A stretch of DNA of 64,000 nt, taken from UBA4615 sp046046245. Its GTDB lineage: Bacteria > Pseudomonadota > Gammaproteobacteria > Burkholderiales > Burkholderiaceae_E. Below are positions 23,944 to 33,365 of the stretch, one piece after another. The position numbers and the translations under genes were made by a program. The notes beneath the pieces were generated by a model, which was not told the DNA's origin, did no database searches, and saw nothing but the letters and a program-made list of their open reading frames with translations. Numbering within the stretch: position 1 is the stretch's first letter; each line of letters begins with the position of its first letter. Location: NCBI GenBank assembly GCA_046046245.1, contig JBJOKE010000023.1, positions 1 through 64,000 of the forward strand, given 5' to 3'.

Positions 23944-24567
23944 TCAGGGCGCCTTGCGCATCGCCTCCGACAGCGCGACCCGCTCGCGCTCGCGCAGCGC
24001 CTCGACCGCACCGTCGCGGTCGCGCCGCTCGCGGTTCTGGCTGAGCTTCACCTTGCCCACCAGCCGCCCGATCTCGACCTCGATGCCGACGATCGCGCGC
24101 AGCATCCCGTCGATGTAGTCGGCCGGCGAATCGCCCATCTTCCAGGGCTTCGCCTCGGCGGCCTCGTGCTCGCGCGTGAGCCGCGCGACCACGCCGCGGA
24201 CGAAACGCTCGTCGTCGCGGATCGTGATGCGGCCGTGCGCGTGGACCACCTCGTAGTTCCAGGTCGGCACGAGGCGATGGGTCTCGAACTTCGACGGATA
24301 CCAGCTCGGCGAGATGTAGCCCTCGGCGCCGCGGAAGATCACCAGCACCTCGTCGCCGTTCGCCACCTGCTGCCAGACCGGATTCGCGCGCGCGACATGT
24401 GCGGTCAGCGTGCCCTGCGGGCCGCGGGCCGCATCGAGCTCGAACGGCAGGTGGTTCGCGTCGAGGCCCGCCGCGCCCCCGGTGACGAGGACGCCGAGCG
24501 GATACGCGCCGATGATCCGGTGGAGCTCGGGGATGCGGGTCTCTTCGAAGTGGGCGGGGACGTACAT
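23944..24567 (-). CDS. PaiB-type FMN-binding negative transcriptional regulator
   Basis: 207 residues matching the PaiB family over its full length: MYVPAHFEETR at the start, NHLPFEL, HVARANPVWQ, VIFRGAEGYISPSWYPSK and VPTWNYEVVHAHG, which build the split-barrel FMN-binding fold. The C-terminal helical part (DYIDGMLRAIVGIEVEI, then KLSQNR) is also typical. Bacillus PaiB represses sporulation and protease genes, but a role in this bacterium is unknown; heme or flavin-linked activity is an alternative. It stands alone. Confidence 0.87.
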   Translation of the reverse strand: MYVPAHFEETRIPELHRIIGAYPLGVLVTGGAAGLDANHLPFELDAARGPQGTLTAHVARANPVWQQVANGDEVLVIFRGAEGYISPSWYPSKFETHRLVPTWNYEVVHAHGRITIRDDERFVRGVVARLTREHEAAEAKPWKMGDSPADYIDGMLRAIVGIEVEIGRLVGKVKLSQNRERRDRDGAVEALRERERVALSEAMRKAP

Positions 24568-24636
24568 GTCGCGGGGTCGGCGGGTCGTGGTGTCGGACCC
24601 GCAGCGTACCGCGTCGCAGGGCCGCCGACCCGCGGC

Positions 24637-25887
24637 TCAGCCCGCCTGCGGCAGGCCCACCACGCCGTCGGCGACCAGCGTGTCCACCTGCACCCCGTCG
24701 TAGCCCAGCTCGTCGAGCAGGCGGCGCGTGTGCTCGCCGATCGCGGGCGGCGGCCGGCGCAGCGGCGGCCGCTCGCCGTCGATCGCGATCGGCAGCAGCG
24801 CGGTGCGCGTCGCGACCGGCCGCCCCGCCCCGCTCGCATCGGCCGGCAGCACCACCGGCGCGAGGCCACCGGTGGCCAGGAGGTGCGGATCGTCGAACAG
24901 GTCCTGCGGCCGCGTGATCGGCGCGTACGGCAGGCCGGCCGAGTCGAAGCGCGCGGCGAGCTCGGCCGCGCCGAACGCGGCGAAGCGCTCGCGCAGGATC
25001 GGCATCATCCAGTCGCGGGCGCGGACCCGGTCGTTGTTGGACGCGAGCCGCGCATCGGCCTTCAGGTCGGCGAACCCGAAGGCTTCGCACAGCTGCGCCC
25101 ACTGCGTGTCGCTGACCGCCGCGAGGAACACCTGTTCGCCGTCCTTCACGGTGAACACGTCGTAGACCGCCCAGGCGCTGATCCGCGCGGGCATCGGCGA
25201 CGGCGGCCGGCCGGTGACCGCGTACTGCATCATGTGCTGGGCGACCAGCAGCACGCCGTTCTCGAAGAGGCCGCTCTGCACCTCGGCGCCGCGGCCGGTG
25301 CGCGCGCGCTTCGCGAGCGCGGCGAGCACGCCGATCGCGCCGAACATCCCGCCCATGATGTCGTTGACGCTGGTGCCGGCGCGCAGCGGGCGTCCCTCGG
25401 GGCCGGTCATGTACGCGAGCCCGCCCATCATCTGCACGACCTCGTCGAGCGCGGTCCGGTGCTCGTACGGGCCGGGCAGGAAGCCCTTGTGCGAGACGCG
25501 GATCAGCCGCGGGTTCAGCGTCGCGAGCGCATCGGCGCCGAAGCCCAGCGCGTCGACGGTGCCGGCCTTGAAGTTCTCGCTGAACACGTCGGCGCGCGCG
25601 AGCAGCCTCAGCACCAGCTCGCGGCCGCGCGGCGAGGTGGCGTCGACCGCGAGGCCGAGCTTGTTGCGGTTGAAGGTCCCGAAGAAGCCGGCACCCGAAC
25701 CGAGCAGGCGGCGCGTCGCGTCGCCGGCGAGCGGCTCGACCTTGACGACCTCGGCGCCGAGGTCGGCGAGGATCATGCCGCAGGTCGGGCCCATGACCAT
25801 GTGGGTCATCTCGACGACCCGCAGGCCGGCGAGCGGCAGGCCGTCGCGCGGACCGGCTTCGCTGATGAGGGCGGCGTCCTCGGACAT
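24637..25887 (-). CDS. CaiB/BaiF family CoA-transferase
   Basis: 416-residue family III CoA-transferase. The N-terminal domain has LRVVEMTHMVMGPTCGMILADLGAEVVKVE and FGTFNRNKLGLAVD; the central loop EHRTALDEVVQMMGGLAYMTG carries an Asp at the usual position of the covalent carboxylate. The C-terminal half has the typical GEHTRRLLDELGY end. It moves CoA between acyl groups; donor and acceptor cannot be read from sequence. It is divergent from the CurA-like reductase gene across 278 bases in which I find no clear operator. Confidence 0.87.
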   Translation of the reverse strand: MSEDAALISEAGPRDGLPLAGLRVVEMTHMVMGPTCGMILADLGAEVVKVEPLAGDATRRLLGSGAGFFGTFNRNKLGLAVDATSPRGRELVLRLLARADVFSENFKAGTVDALGFGADALATLNPRLIRVSHKGFLPGPYEHRTALDEVVQMMGGLAYMTGPEGRPLRAGTSVNDIMGGMFGAIGVLAALAKRARTGRGAEVQSGLFENGVLLVAQHMMQYAVTGRPPSPMPARISAWAVYDVFTVKDGEQVFLAAVSDTQWAQLCEAFGFADLKADARLASNNDRVRARDWMMPILRERFAAFGAAELAARFDSAGLPYAPITRPQDLFDDPHLLATGGLAPVVLPADASGAGRPVATRTALLPIAIDGERPPLRRPPPAIGEHTRRLLDELGYDGVQVDTLVADGVVGLPQAG

Positions 25888-26165
25888 GGCTGGGCTCCGG
25901 GAGGGATGGCGACGGGCGACGGGCGGCGGGACGCGCCGAGGGTAGGCGTCGACGGTGCGGGCGTCAAAGCGGGAGCACGAGGCCGCGCGCGCCGGTGGGC
26001 ACGGGCCTTCGCGGGCGGATTCGGGCCGCCGGTGACGCCCCGCCTCGCGGCGCCCGCCGTTCCGTCCACGGCCGCGCCGCTCGCGCCCGCCCCGCCGCGC
26101 GTGCTACAAGCGCGGCTGCACTGCGGTCGCGCGGCCTCGCGCGAGCCGACGCCGAGGAGCCCCGA

Positions 26166-27167
26166 TTGAACACCCGCATCGTGCTCGCCCGCCGCCCGGT
26201 CGGCTGGGTCGACGAATCCTGCTTCCGCATCGAACCCTGCGCCGAGCCGGTCTGCGGCGACGGCGACGTCGTCGTCGAGGCCGTCTGGTGGTCGCTCGAC
26301 CCCTACCTGCGCGGCCGGATGAACGAGGGTCCGTCGTATGCGCCCGGCTTCGCGCTCGACGCGCCGATCGTCTCGCGCGTGGTGGGCCGGGTGCTCGCGT
26401 CGCGCCGTCCCGGCTTCGCGCAGGGCGACTGGGTCTGGGGCTTCCTCGACTGGGCGCTGCGGGTGCGTGCGCCCCGCGGCGAGGGCCTGCACCGGATCGA
26501 CCCGTCGCTCGGCCGACCGAGCCTCGCGATCTCCGCGCTCGGCATGCCCGGCCTCACCGCCTGGGTCGGCGCGATCGAGCTCGGCGAGCCCGCCCCCGGC
26601 GACACGGTGTTCGTCTCGTCGGCGGCCGGCGCGGTCGGCCAGCTCGCCGGCCAGTTCGCGAAGCGCGCCGGCGCGCGCGTGGTGGGCTCGGCGCGCGGCG
26701 CGGCGAAGCTGGCCCACGTGCGCGAGCGCTGCGGCTTCGATGCGGCCTTCGACTACTCGGCGCGCGACCTCGACGAGGCGCTGCGCGAGACCTGCCCGCG
26801 CGGCCTCGACGTCTATTTCGACAACGTCGGCGGCACGACGCTCGAGGCCGCGCTGCGGCACGCGAACGTCGGCGCGCGCTTCCCCGTCTGCGGGATGATC
26901 TCGGCCTACAACGCGACCGAGGACCTCGGCATCCGCGGGCTGCAGCGGCTGCTCACGCAGCGGATCCGGATGACCGGGTTCATCGTCTACGACCACGTCC
27001 ACAAGCTCGCCGACTACCAGCGGCGGGTGGCGCCGTGGATCGCGAGCGGCGAACTGGTCTTCCACGAGGACGTGGTCCGCGGCCACGAGCGCGCGCCGGC
27101 CGCGTTCGTCGGCATGCTGAAGGGCGAGGCGATCGGCAAGCGCCTGGTTCAGGTGGCCGATGCGTGA
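26166..27167 (+). CDS. NADP-dependent zinc-free alcohol dehydrogenase-like reductase (CurA type)
   Basis: 333-residue medium-chain reductase of the CurA/leukotriene B4 12-hydroxydehydrogenase type, which reduces the double bond of enones with NADPH. Features: WWSLDPYLRGRMNEGPSYAP near residue 45, the nucleotide-binding VFVSSAAGAVGQLAGQFAK near residue 155 and DVYFDNVGGTTLEAALRH. No zinc ligands. The start is TTG at 26166, placed 8 bases after GAGGAG; no ATG or GTG fits the family's N terminus (NTRIVLARRP). Its stop overlaps the next gene by 8 bases. Confidence 0.87.
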   Translation: MNTRIVLARRPVGWVDESCFRIEPCAEPVCGDGDVVVEAVWWSLDPYLRGRMNEGPSYAPGFALDAPIVSRVVGRVLASRRPGFAQGDWVWGFLDWALRVRAPRGEGLHRIDPSLGRPSLAISALGMPGLTAWVGAIELGEPAPGDTVFVSSAAGAVGQLAGQFAKRAGARVVGSARGAAKLAHVRERCGFDAAFDYSARDLDEALRETCPRGLDVYFDNVGGTTLEAALRHANVGARFPVCGMISAYNATEDLGIRGLQRLLTQRIRMTGFIVYDHVHKLADYQRRVAPWIASGELVFHEDVVRGHERAPAAFVGMLKGEAIGKRLVQVADA

Positions 27168-27996
27168 GCGCGGGGCGGCGACCCCGTCGCCGGCGCGGCG
27201 CGCGGGCGACGGCGCCCTGGTCGCCCGAACGGCCGCCCGCACGGTCGCCCGCACGGTCGCCGCCTGCGCGATCGCCGCGGCGACCGCGCTCGCGCCGCGC
27301 ATCGCGACCGCGGTCGAGACCACCCTCAACGAGGCCTGGCCCGAACTCGACGTCTACCTGGGGCTCGACCCGCACTGGCGGCTGTTCCTGATGGGCTCGA
27401 TCACTCGCGCGGCCGAGACCGGACAGTCGAAGGAGACCGCGCTCGGCGTCCATCTCGACTACCTGCCGACCGAGCTGCCGGCCCCGCTCGCGTCCCTGTG
27501 GCCGGGCGTCGAGCGGTACTGGGGACTCTGGTACCGGGTCGGCCTTCAGCATCACGACACGCCGGGCCGCCGCGGACCGGGCGAGGACCGCGTGGTGCTC
27601 GAGGCGAGCGCCCGCTCCAAGCCGCTGTGGCAGGCGCTCGTGATCGCGAACCGCAACCGGATCGACCTGCGGTTCGCCGGCGACGAGGCGTCGTGGCGCT
27701 ACCGGAACCGGACCCGGCTGGAACGGACCTGGGCGGTATCGTCGCTCGCCGCGGATCCGTCCGATCCGCTGCGCCGCTGGCTGCCCTCGCTGACCGCCGT
27801 CACGCCCTACGCGTCGGCCGAGTTCTTCTGGGACAGCCGCTACGGCGCCTGGTCGCGCCGCTACCTGCAGGCGGGCGTGGAGTTCGCGCTGCGCGACGAC
27901 CGCTCGCTCGACGTCTACCTCGCGCGGCAGGACGATCGGCGGGTCGCCGGCGCGCACCTGACGATCCTCGGCGTGGCGTTCGCGCTGCGCTACTGA
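27160..27996 (+). CDS. DUF2490-like outer-membrane protein
   Basis: 278-residue exported protein with an Arg/Ala-rich signal region ending near AATALAPRIATA. The mature part has aromatic beta strands (YWGLWYRVGLQHHD, YASAEFFWDSR, YLQAGVEFALRDDRSLDVYLARQ) and ends in Tyr (GVAFALRY), as in DUF2490-type beta-barrels. The ATG overlaps the stop of the CurA-like gene, so the two are co-translated despite acting in different compartments. Function unknown. Confidence 0.7.
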   Translation: MRERGAATPSPARRAGDGALVARTAARTVARTVAACAIAAATALAPRIATAVETTLNEAWPELDVYLGLDPHWRLFLMGSITRAAETGQSKETALGVHLDYLPTELPAPLASLWPGVERYWGLWYRVGLQHHDTPGRRGPGEDRVVLEASARSKPLWQALVIANRNRIDLRFAGDEASWRYRNRTRLERTWAVSSLAADPSDPLRRWLPSLTAVTPYASAEFFWDSRYGAWSRRYLQAGVEFALRDDRSLDVYLARQDDRRVAGAHLTILGVAFALRY

Positions 27997-28181
27997 GCCG
28001 AGGGGTCGCGACGCCCCGATGTGGCGAGGGGCCTTCGGTCCGGGCGCACGCGGCAGATCGACCACGCGTCGGTGACGGTCGCCCGGCAGGTCGCGCGGAC
28101 ACAGGGTCGATGCCCAGGGGCCGGTGCCTCGACGCACCACGCTGGCGCATTCCTTCGCATACTGCGCCCCGTGACGAATTC

Positions 28182-28199
28182 GTGAAAACCCGATTTCAC
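28182..28199. promoter_or_regulatory. Inverted repeat before the chemoreceptor gene
   Basis: GTGAAA (28182-28187) and TTTCAC (28194-28199) form a 6-base inverted repeat with a 6-base spacer, 13 bases upstream of the chemoreceptor ATG. It could be an operator or a small leader hairpin. I see no convincing flagellar sigma factor promoter in the 216-base upstream region. Confidence 0.3.
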
Positions 28200-28212
28200 C
28201 CAGGACACGACG

Positions 28213-29760
28213 ATGCAAACCCTGACCCTGAACCGCCGCGTGCAGCTCGGTGTCGCCGCGCTGGTGGCCGCACTGCTCGCCCTGACCGCCTTCTGCTTCA
28301 CCGCCCTCGGCCACTCGACGCAGGGCGCGGCCAAGCTGAAGAACTACCGGGTGCCGCAGATGATGCGGCTCGCCGACCTGGAGGTGCACATCACGCGCGC
28401 CTCGCTCGGGCTGCGCCACATGATGCTCGGCCGCGGCGAGGCCGAGCGCCAGGCGGCACTCGACGAGATCCTCGAGCGCAAGCGGCTCGCCGACGAGACG
28501 ATGAAGGCGGTGGAGGACGGCGCGCTGACGCAGACCGGCCGGGTCGAGGCCGCGAAGATCCGCCCGGTCTACGACGCGTTCTGGGAGGTCGCCGCAGCCA
28601 ACCTGAAGCTGGTGATCGACGGCCGCAACACCGAGGGCTTCGCGATGCTCGTCGACCGGACGGTCGGCATGCGCAACAGGCTCGTCGAGTCGGTGCATGC
28701 CGAGCGCAAGCGTCAGGACTTGATGCTGAAGAAGGAGATGGGCGAGCTCGCCGAGAGCGAGACCGGCACGCGCAACGCGATCGTCGCCGGCGGCGTGCTG
28801 ATCTCGCTCCTCGCGATCGCGGGCGGCTGGGGGCTGCTGCGGGTCACCCGCCGCCAGCTCGGCACCGACCCGGCGGAACTGCGCCGCTTCGTCGATGCCA
28901 TCGCCGGCGGCGACCTGACCGCCGACGCCGCGCTGCGCCGGGGCGACACCGGCAGCGTGCTGGCCAGCCTGCTGCGGATGCGCGACGGCCTGGCCGGCAC
29001 GGTCTCCCGGGTCCGCGAGAATGCCGACGCGGTGGCGAGCGCCTCGGCCGAGATCGCGAGCGGCAACAACGACCTGTCGGCGCGCACCGAGCGGCAGGCG
29101 GCCGAGCTGCAGATGACGGCGTCGTCGACCGAGGAAATGGGTACCGCGGTCGCGCAGAACGCCGAGAGCGCGCAGCGCGCCGCCTCGCTGGCGGGCGAGA
29201 GCGCCGCGGTGGCCCGCGACGGCGGCGAGTCGGTGCGCCAGGTCGTCGAGACCATGCGCGGCATCGAGGAGAGCTCTCGCCGGATCGCCGACATCATCTC
29301 GGTGATCGACGGCATCGCGTTCCAGACCAACATCCTGGCGCTCAACGCCGCGGTCGAGGCGGCGCGCGCCGGCGAGCAGGGGCGCGGCTTCGCGGTGGTG
29401 GCGAGCGAGGTCCGCACGCTCGCCCAGCGCAGCGCCGACGCGGCGCGCGAGATCAAGGCGCTCATCGCCGACTCGGTCTCGCGGGTGGAGCGCGGCACCG
29501 AGCTGGTGGACCGCGCCGGCGGGAAGATGAACGTGATCGTCTCGTCGATCGCCACGGTCGACGCGCTGATCGCCGACATCTCGACGGCCTCGGCCGAGCA
29601 GCGCGACGGCATCGCTCAGGTCGCGCAGACGGTCGCCGCGATGGACACCGCCACCCAGCAGAATGCCGCGCTGGTCGAGCAGAGCGCGGCCGCCGCCACC
29701 AGCCTGCGCCGCCAGGCCGACGCGCTGGTCGAGGCGGTGGCCACGTTCCGGATACGCTGA
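28213..29760 (+). CDS. Methyl-accepting chemotaxis protein
   Basis: 515-residue transmembrane chemoreceptor. The first membrane segment is near residues 12-34; a periplasmic helical sensor of about 155 residues (Tar/4HB-like) follows, and the second membrane segment [20 protein letters not shown] is near 192-212. The cytoplasmic signalling hairpin includes the nearly invariant tip [20 protein letters not shown] near residue 370, flanked by coiled-coil adaptation regions. There is no C-terminal NWETF-like pentapeptide for CheR/CheB docking. The ligand is unknown. A strong terminator hairpin follows the gene. Confidence 0.93.
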   Translation: MQTLTLNRRVQLGVAALVAALLALTAFCFTALGHSTQGAAKLKNYRVPQMMRLADLEVHITRASLGLRHMMLGRGEAERQAALDEILERKRLADETMKAVEDGALTQTGRVEAAKIRPVYDAFWEVAAANLKLVIDGRNTEGFAMLVDRTVGMRNRLVESVHAERKRQDLMLKKEMGELAESETGTRNAIVAGGVLISLLAIAGGWGLLRVTRRQLGTDPAELRRFVDAIAGGDLTADAALRRGDTGSVLASLLRMRDGLAGTVSRVRENADAVASASAEIASGNNDLSARTERQAAELQMTASSTEEMGTAVAQNAESAQRAASLAGESAAVARDGGESVRQVVETMRGIEESSRRIADIISVIDGIAFQTNILALNAAVEAARAGEQGRGFAVVASEVRTLAQRSADAAREIKALIADSVSRVERGTELVDRAGGKMNVIVSSIATVDALIADISTASAEQRDGIAQVAQTVAAMDTATQQNAALVEQSAAAATSLRRQADALVEAVATFRIR

Positions 29761-29767
29761 CCGGCAT

Positions 29768-29792
29768 GGCGGGCCGGCCACGCCGGCCCGCC
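29768..29792. terminator. Bidirectional terminator hairpin
   Basis: A perfect 11-base stem, GGCGGGCCGGC (29768-29778) with GCCGGCCCGCC (29782-29792), around a CAC loop, fills the gap between the convergent chemoreceptor and dehydrogenase genes. No T tract. Confidence 0.55.
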
Positions 29793-29795
29793 GCC

Positions 29796-30671
29796 TCAGG
29801 GACGCTGCAGCAGCGTCACCAGCTCGGGCACCAGCGCCTTCGGCCCGCCACGGCGCACGCCTTCGCCGAAGGTCTCGCGGATCGCGTCCGCGATCGCGTG
29901 CGCGGCGGCCGAGTGGCCGGCCATCTCGGTGTAGTACGACAGGTCCTTCACCGCGTTGGCCATGAAGAACTGCAGGCCGGACGGATCGCGTGCGACGAGG
30001 TAGGGCTTGAGCCGGTCGAGCGCGGCGCCGTAGCCGCCGCCCCTGGCCAGCACGTCGACCAGGACTTCCGGGTCGATGCCTGCGCCGCCGGCGAGCGCGG
30101 CCGCCTCGGCGATCACCGCGACCGTGCCGAGCGACACGTAGTTGTGGACGAGCTTCATCCGGTGGCCCGCGCCGACCGGGCCGACGTGGGTCACGTTCTC
30201 GGCGAAGCAGCCGAGCACCGGGCGCACCGCGTCGAAGTCGGCTGCGTCGCCCCCCACCAGCAGGTTCAGCGTGCCCTCGCGCGCATGCTTCGGCAGGCGC
30301 GTCATCGGCGCGTCGACGAAGCGGCCGCCGGCGGCGCGCACGCGCTCGGCCATCCGGACCGTCGAGTCGGGGACCGCGGTCGAGCAGTCGACGACGATCG
30401 TGCCGGGCCGCAGCGCGGTCAGCACGCCATCGGGCGCGGTCAGCACCGCCTCGACCTCGGGGCTGCCGGTCACGCACAGAATCACGATCTCGGCATCGGC
30501 CGCGACCTCGGCCCCGCTCGCGCGGACCGTGACGCCGAGGCCGCGCAGCTCGTCGAGCGGCTGGTTGCCGGGGTGGTCGAGCACCGCGAGCGCGTGGCCC
30601 TTGCTCAGCAGGTTGTACGCGATGCCATGGCCCATCAGGCCGATGCCGATCATGCCGATGCGTCGGGCCAT
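29796..30671 (-). CDS. 3-hydroxyisobutyrate dehydrogenase family oxidoreductase (copy 1)
   Basis: 291-residue beta-hydroxyacid dehydrogenase. NAD(P)-binding GMIGIGLMGHGIAYNLL at the N terminus, substrate-binding VDAPMTR near residue 117, and the catalytic Lys in GAGHRMKLVHNYV near residue 170. It has the same length as the third gene of this three-gene cluster (32409) but differs clearly in sequence. Likely substrates are small branched or C2/C3 hydroxyacids such as tartronate semialdehyde or 3-hydroxyisobutyrate. Confidence 0.87.
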   Translation of the reverse strand: MARRIGMIGIGLMGHGIAYNLLSKGHALAVLDHPGNQPLDELRGLGVTVRASGAEVAADAEIVILCVTGSPEVEAVLTAPDGVLTALRPGTIVVDCSTAVPDSTVRMAERVRAAGGRFVDAPMTRLPKHAREGTLNLLVGGDAADFDAVRPVLGCFAENVTHVGPVGAGHRMKLVHNYVSLGTVAVIAEAAALAGGAGIDPEVLVDVLARGGGYGAALDRLKPYLVARDPSGLQFFMANAVKDLSYYTEMAGHSAAAHAIADAIRETFGEGVRRGGPKALVPELVTLLQRP

Positions 30672-30705
30672 GTCGTGTCCTCGTGTCGGTGGCGGGGCGG
30701 CGATC

Positions 30706-32400
30706 TCAGGCCGCGAAGTCGGTCAGCAGGCGTCCTGCGCGCGGCGCGTCCTCGAGCAGGCCGCGGGCGTCGGCCACCTGCCGGCCGTTGACCCAGACGC
30801 CGTGCACGCCGACCGCGTCGGTGGTCAGGCGCGGCGCGCCGCCGGGCAGGTCGAAGACGCGCTTCTTCGGGCCGCGATCGACGGTCTTCGGGTCGAAGAG
30901 CAGCAGGTCGGCAGCCAGGCCCTCGCGCAGCACGCCGCGGTCGGTCATGCCGAACACCGAGGCGGGCTGCGAGGTCAGCTTGCGGACCGCCTCGGACAGG
31001 CCCATCACGCCGAGCGCGCGAGACCAGTGCCCCATCAGGTGCAGTCCGAAGCCCGCGTCGTTGAAGAAGGTCAGGTGCGCACCCGCGTCCGACAGCGAGA
31101 CGAGGCTGTGCGGATGCGTCAGCATCCGGCCGACCGCCTCCTCGTCGCTGTTCAGCAGCATCGCGGTGAAGACCGTCCGCAGGTCCTCGGCGATCGCGAG
31201 GTCGAGGAAGACGTCGAGCGGGTCCGCACCGCGCTCGGCCGCGATCGCGGCGACGCTGCGCTGCTCGAGCGCCCCGTTCGCCGGCAGCGCCACCTCGGTC
31301 ACCTGCACCTTGTCCCATTCGCCGTTGAAGAGCCGGAAGACCGCCGGCGCGCCGATCTCGTCGCGCACCGCCGCGCGGAACGACCGATCGGCGAGCAGCG
31401 CCTTCAGCGCCTCGCCCTGCACGCCCATCGCCGGCTTCCAGGCCTTCAGCCCTTCGACCGGATAGGGCGAGGCGAGCGTGAAGTCCATCGACAGCGGACA
31501 GCACGAGACCTGGCCGATCAGCCGGCGGCCGCGATCGTTCGCCGCGGTGATCGCGTCCAGGTCGCGGAAGACGGCCTGCGGATTGGTGCCGTTGTGCAGC
31601 AGCGCGGCGATCATCACCGGGCGGCCCGACTCGGCCGACAGCCGCTCGAGGAAGGGCACCGGCATCTGGCCGCCCTTGGTCACCATGTAGACGCCGCGGC
31701 CGGCGCGGCCCATCGCGCGGGTCAGTTCGAGCATCTCCTCGTCGGAGGCGAGCCGCGAGGGCATGGGCGTGCCGCCCTCGCCGTTGTGCGCGGGGCTGGT
31801 GCTCGACGCGAAGCCGACGGCGCCCGCGGCCATCGCCTCGCGGACCACCTGCGCCATCCGCGCGATCTCCTCGTCGGTGGCCGCGCGCTCGGTCGCATCC
31901 GCGCCCATCACCCAGGTGCGTACCGACGAGTGGCCGACGTAGGCGGCGAGGTTGGGCACGCTGCCCTTGCGGCGCAGCAGGTCCATGTACTCGGGGAAGG
32001 TCTCGAAGCTCCAGTCGATGCCCTGGCGCAGCACGTCGAGCGACATGCCCTCGACCTGCACCAGGTTGCGCATCGTGATCTCGCGATCCTGCGGCCGGCA
32101 CGGCGCGATCGTGAAGCCGCAGTTGCCGATGACCGCGGTGGTCACCCCGAGCGCGGGGGACGGTCGGACCGTCGGGTCCCAGGTGACCTGCGCGTCGAAG
32201 TGGGTGTGGCTGTCGACGATGCCGGGCATCAGCGCGAGGCCGTCGGCGTCGACGACGCGCGCGGCGCCGCGCGCGGGAAGGTCCGCGCCGATCGCGGCGA
32301 TGCGGCCGTCGCGGACCGCGAGGTCGCGGACCGCGGGCTCGGCACCGGTGCCGTCGAAGACGAGCGCGTGGCGGATCAGCAGGTCGGGGGTGGTGTCCAT
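30706..32400 (-). CDS. N-acyl-D-amino-acid deacylase family amidohydrolase
   Basis: 564-residue metal-dependent hydrolase of the D-aminoacylase type. The metal-binding HTHFD lies in GIVDSHTHFDAQVTWDP (near residue 66), the family-specific Cys in VIGNCGFTIAPCRP (near residue 95), and later motifs include YVGHSSVR, LLHNGTNP and the catalytic-Asp loop SLSDAGAH (near residue 440). The C-terminal beta domain ends in VHGVWVNGRQV. It would release an amino acid or amine from an N-acyl compound. Flanked by two hydroxyacid dehydrogenases 34 and 8 bases away; the true substrate may be a non-amino-acid amide. Confidence 0.87.
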   Translation of the reverse strand: MDTTPDLLIRHALVFDGTGAEPAVRDLAVRDGRIAAIGADLPARGAARVVDADGLALMPGIVDSHTHFDAQVTWDPTVRPSPALGVTTAVIGNCGFTIAPCRPQDREITMRNLVQVEGMSLDVLRQGIDWSFETFPEYMDLLRRKGSVPNLAAYVGHSSVRTWVMGADATERAATDEEIARMAQVVREAMAAGAVGFASSTSPAHNGEGGTPMPSRLASDEEMLELTRAMGRAGRGVYMVTKGGQMPVPFLERLSAESGRPVMIAALLHNGTNPQAVFRDLDAITAANDRGRRLIGQVSCCPLSMDFTLASPYPVEGLKAWKPAMGVQGEALKALLADRSFRAAVRDEIGAPAVFRLFNGEWDKVQVTEVALPANGALEQRSVAAIAAERGADPLDVFLDLAIAEDLRTVFTAMLLNSDEEAVGRMLTHPHSLVSLSDAGAHLTFFNDAGFGLHLMGHWSRALGVMGLSEAVRKLTSQPASVFGMTDRGVLREGLAADLLLFDPKTVDRGPKKRVFDLPGGAPRLTTDAVGVHGVWVNGRQVADARGLLEDAPRAGRLLTDFAA

Positions 32401-32408
32401 CGTGGTGC

Positions 32409-33284
32409 TCAATCGAGTCCGTTGCGGCGGGCCAGCTCGACGAACAGGCCCGAGTGGTCGAGGTCGGTCAGGCCGTGCGCGATCGCATCGGCGTACAGCG
32501 CTTCGAAGAGCTCGGTGATCGGTGCCTGCAGCCCGATCTCGCCGGCGGTGGCGAGCGCGTTGCGCATGTCCTTGAGCTGCACGCTCATCCGCGCGCGCGG
32601 CGCGAAGTCGCGCTCGACCATCCGCTGGCCGTGCACCTGCAGGATCCGGCTGTCGGCGAAGCCGCCGGAGATCGCCTCGCGGACCTTCGCCGGATCGGCG
32701 CCGCCCTTCGCGCAGAGCAGCAGCGCCTCGGCGACCGCACCGATGGTGATGCCGACGATCATCTGGTTCGCGAGCTTGGCGAGCTGGCCCGCGCCGTGCG
32801 GGCCGACGTGCGTCAGGCGGCCGAGCACCGCGAGTGCCGGCCGCGCCCGCTCGACGTCGGCGGCCTCGCCGCCCGCCATGATCGCGAGCGTGCCGGCCTC
32901 GGCGCCGAGCGTGCCGCCGGAGACCGGCGCGTCGACGTGCGCGATACCCCGTTCGGCGAGCCGCGCCGCGTGCGCGCGCGCCTCGACGGGCCTGATCGAG
33001 GCCATGTCGACGACCAGCATGCCGGCGCGCATCGCGTCGGCGGCGCCCGCCGCGGGATCGAAGAGCACCGTCTCGGTGATCGGCCCGTTCTCCAGCATCG
33101 AGACGACCAGCTCGGCCCGGGCGACCGCGTCGCGCGCCGCGTCGTGGACGCGCGCCCCGTGCGCCGCCAGCGGCTCGGCCTTCGCCCGCGTGCGGTTCCA
33201 GGCGTGAACCTCGTGCCCGGCCTCGCACAGCCGGCGTGCCATCGGGGCGCCCATCATGCCGGTGCCCAGCACTGCGATCCTCAT
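32409..33284 (-). CDS. 3-hydroxyisobutyrate dehydrogenase family oxidoreductase (copy 2)
   Basis: 291 residues. NAD(P)-binding AVLGTGMMGAPMARRLCEAGH, substrate-binding VDAPVSGGTLGAEAGTLAIM near residue 118 and catalytic Lys in GAGQLAKLANQMIVG near residue 170. It contains the canonical VSGG that copy 1 lacks (MTRLP there), so the two probably accept different hydroxyacids. First gene of the three-gene minus-strand operon. Confidence 0.9.
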   Translation of the reverse strand: MRIAVLGTGMMGAPMARRLCEAGHEVHAWNRTRAKAEPLAAHGARVHDAARDAVARAELVVSMLENGPITETVLFDPAAGAADAMRAGMLVVDMASIRPVEARAHAARLAERGIAHVDAPVSGGTLGAEAGTLAIMAGGEAADVERARPALAVLGRLTHVGPHGAGQLAKLANQMIVGITIGAVAEALLLCAKGGADPAKVREAISGGFADSRILQVHGQRMVERDFAPRARMSVQLKDMRNALATAGEIGLQAPITELFEALYADAIAHGLTDLDHSGLFVELARRNGLD

Positions 33285-33365
33285 CGAGTCCTCCGCGCCG
33301 CGCCGCGCGGCACGGAGGGCGCCGCCGCGGCGAGGCCCGCACGGTGGCGGGCGCCGCGGGGCCTG

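Noticed and set aside
25888..26165. Possible small gene or operator in the 278-base divergent region
   Set aside because: No frame with a ribosome-binding site and no convincing palindrome; only a weak TACAAG -10-like element near 26104.
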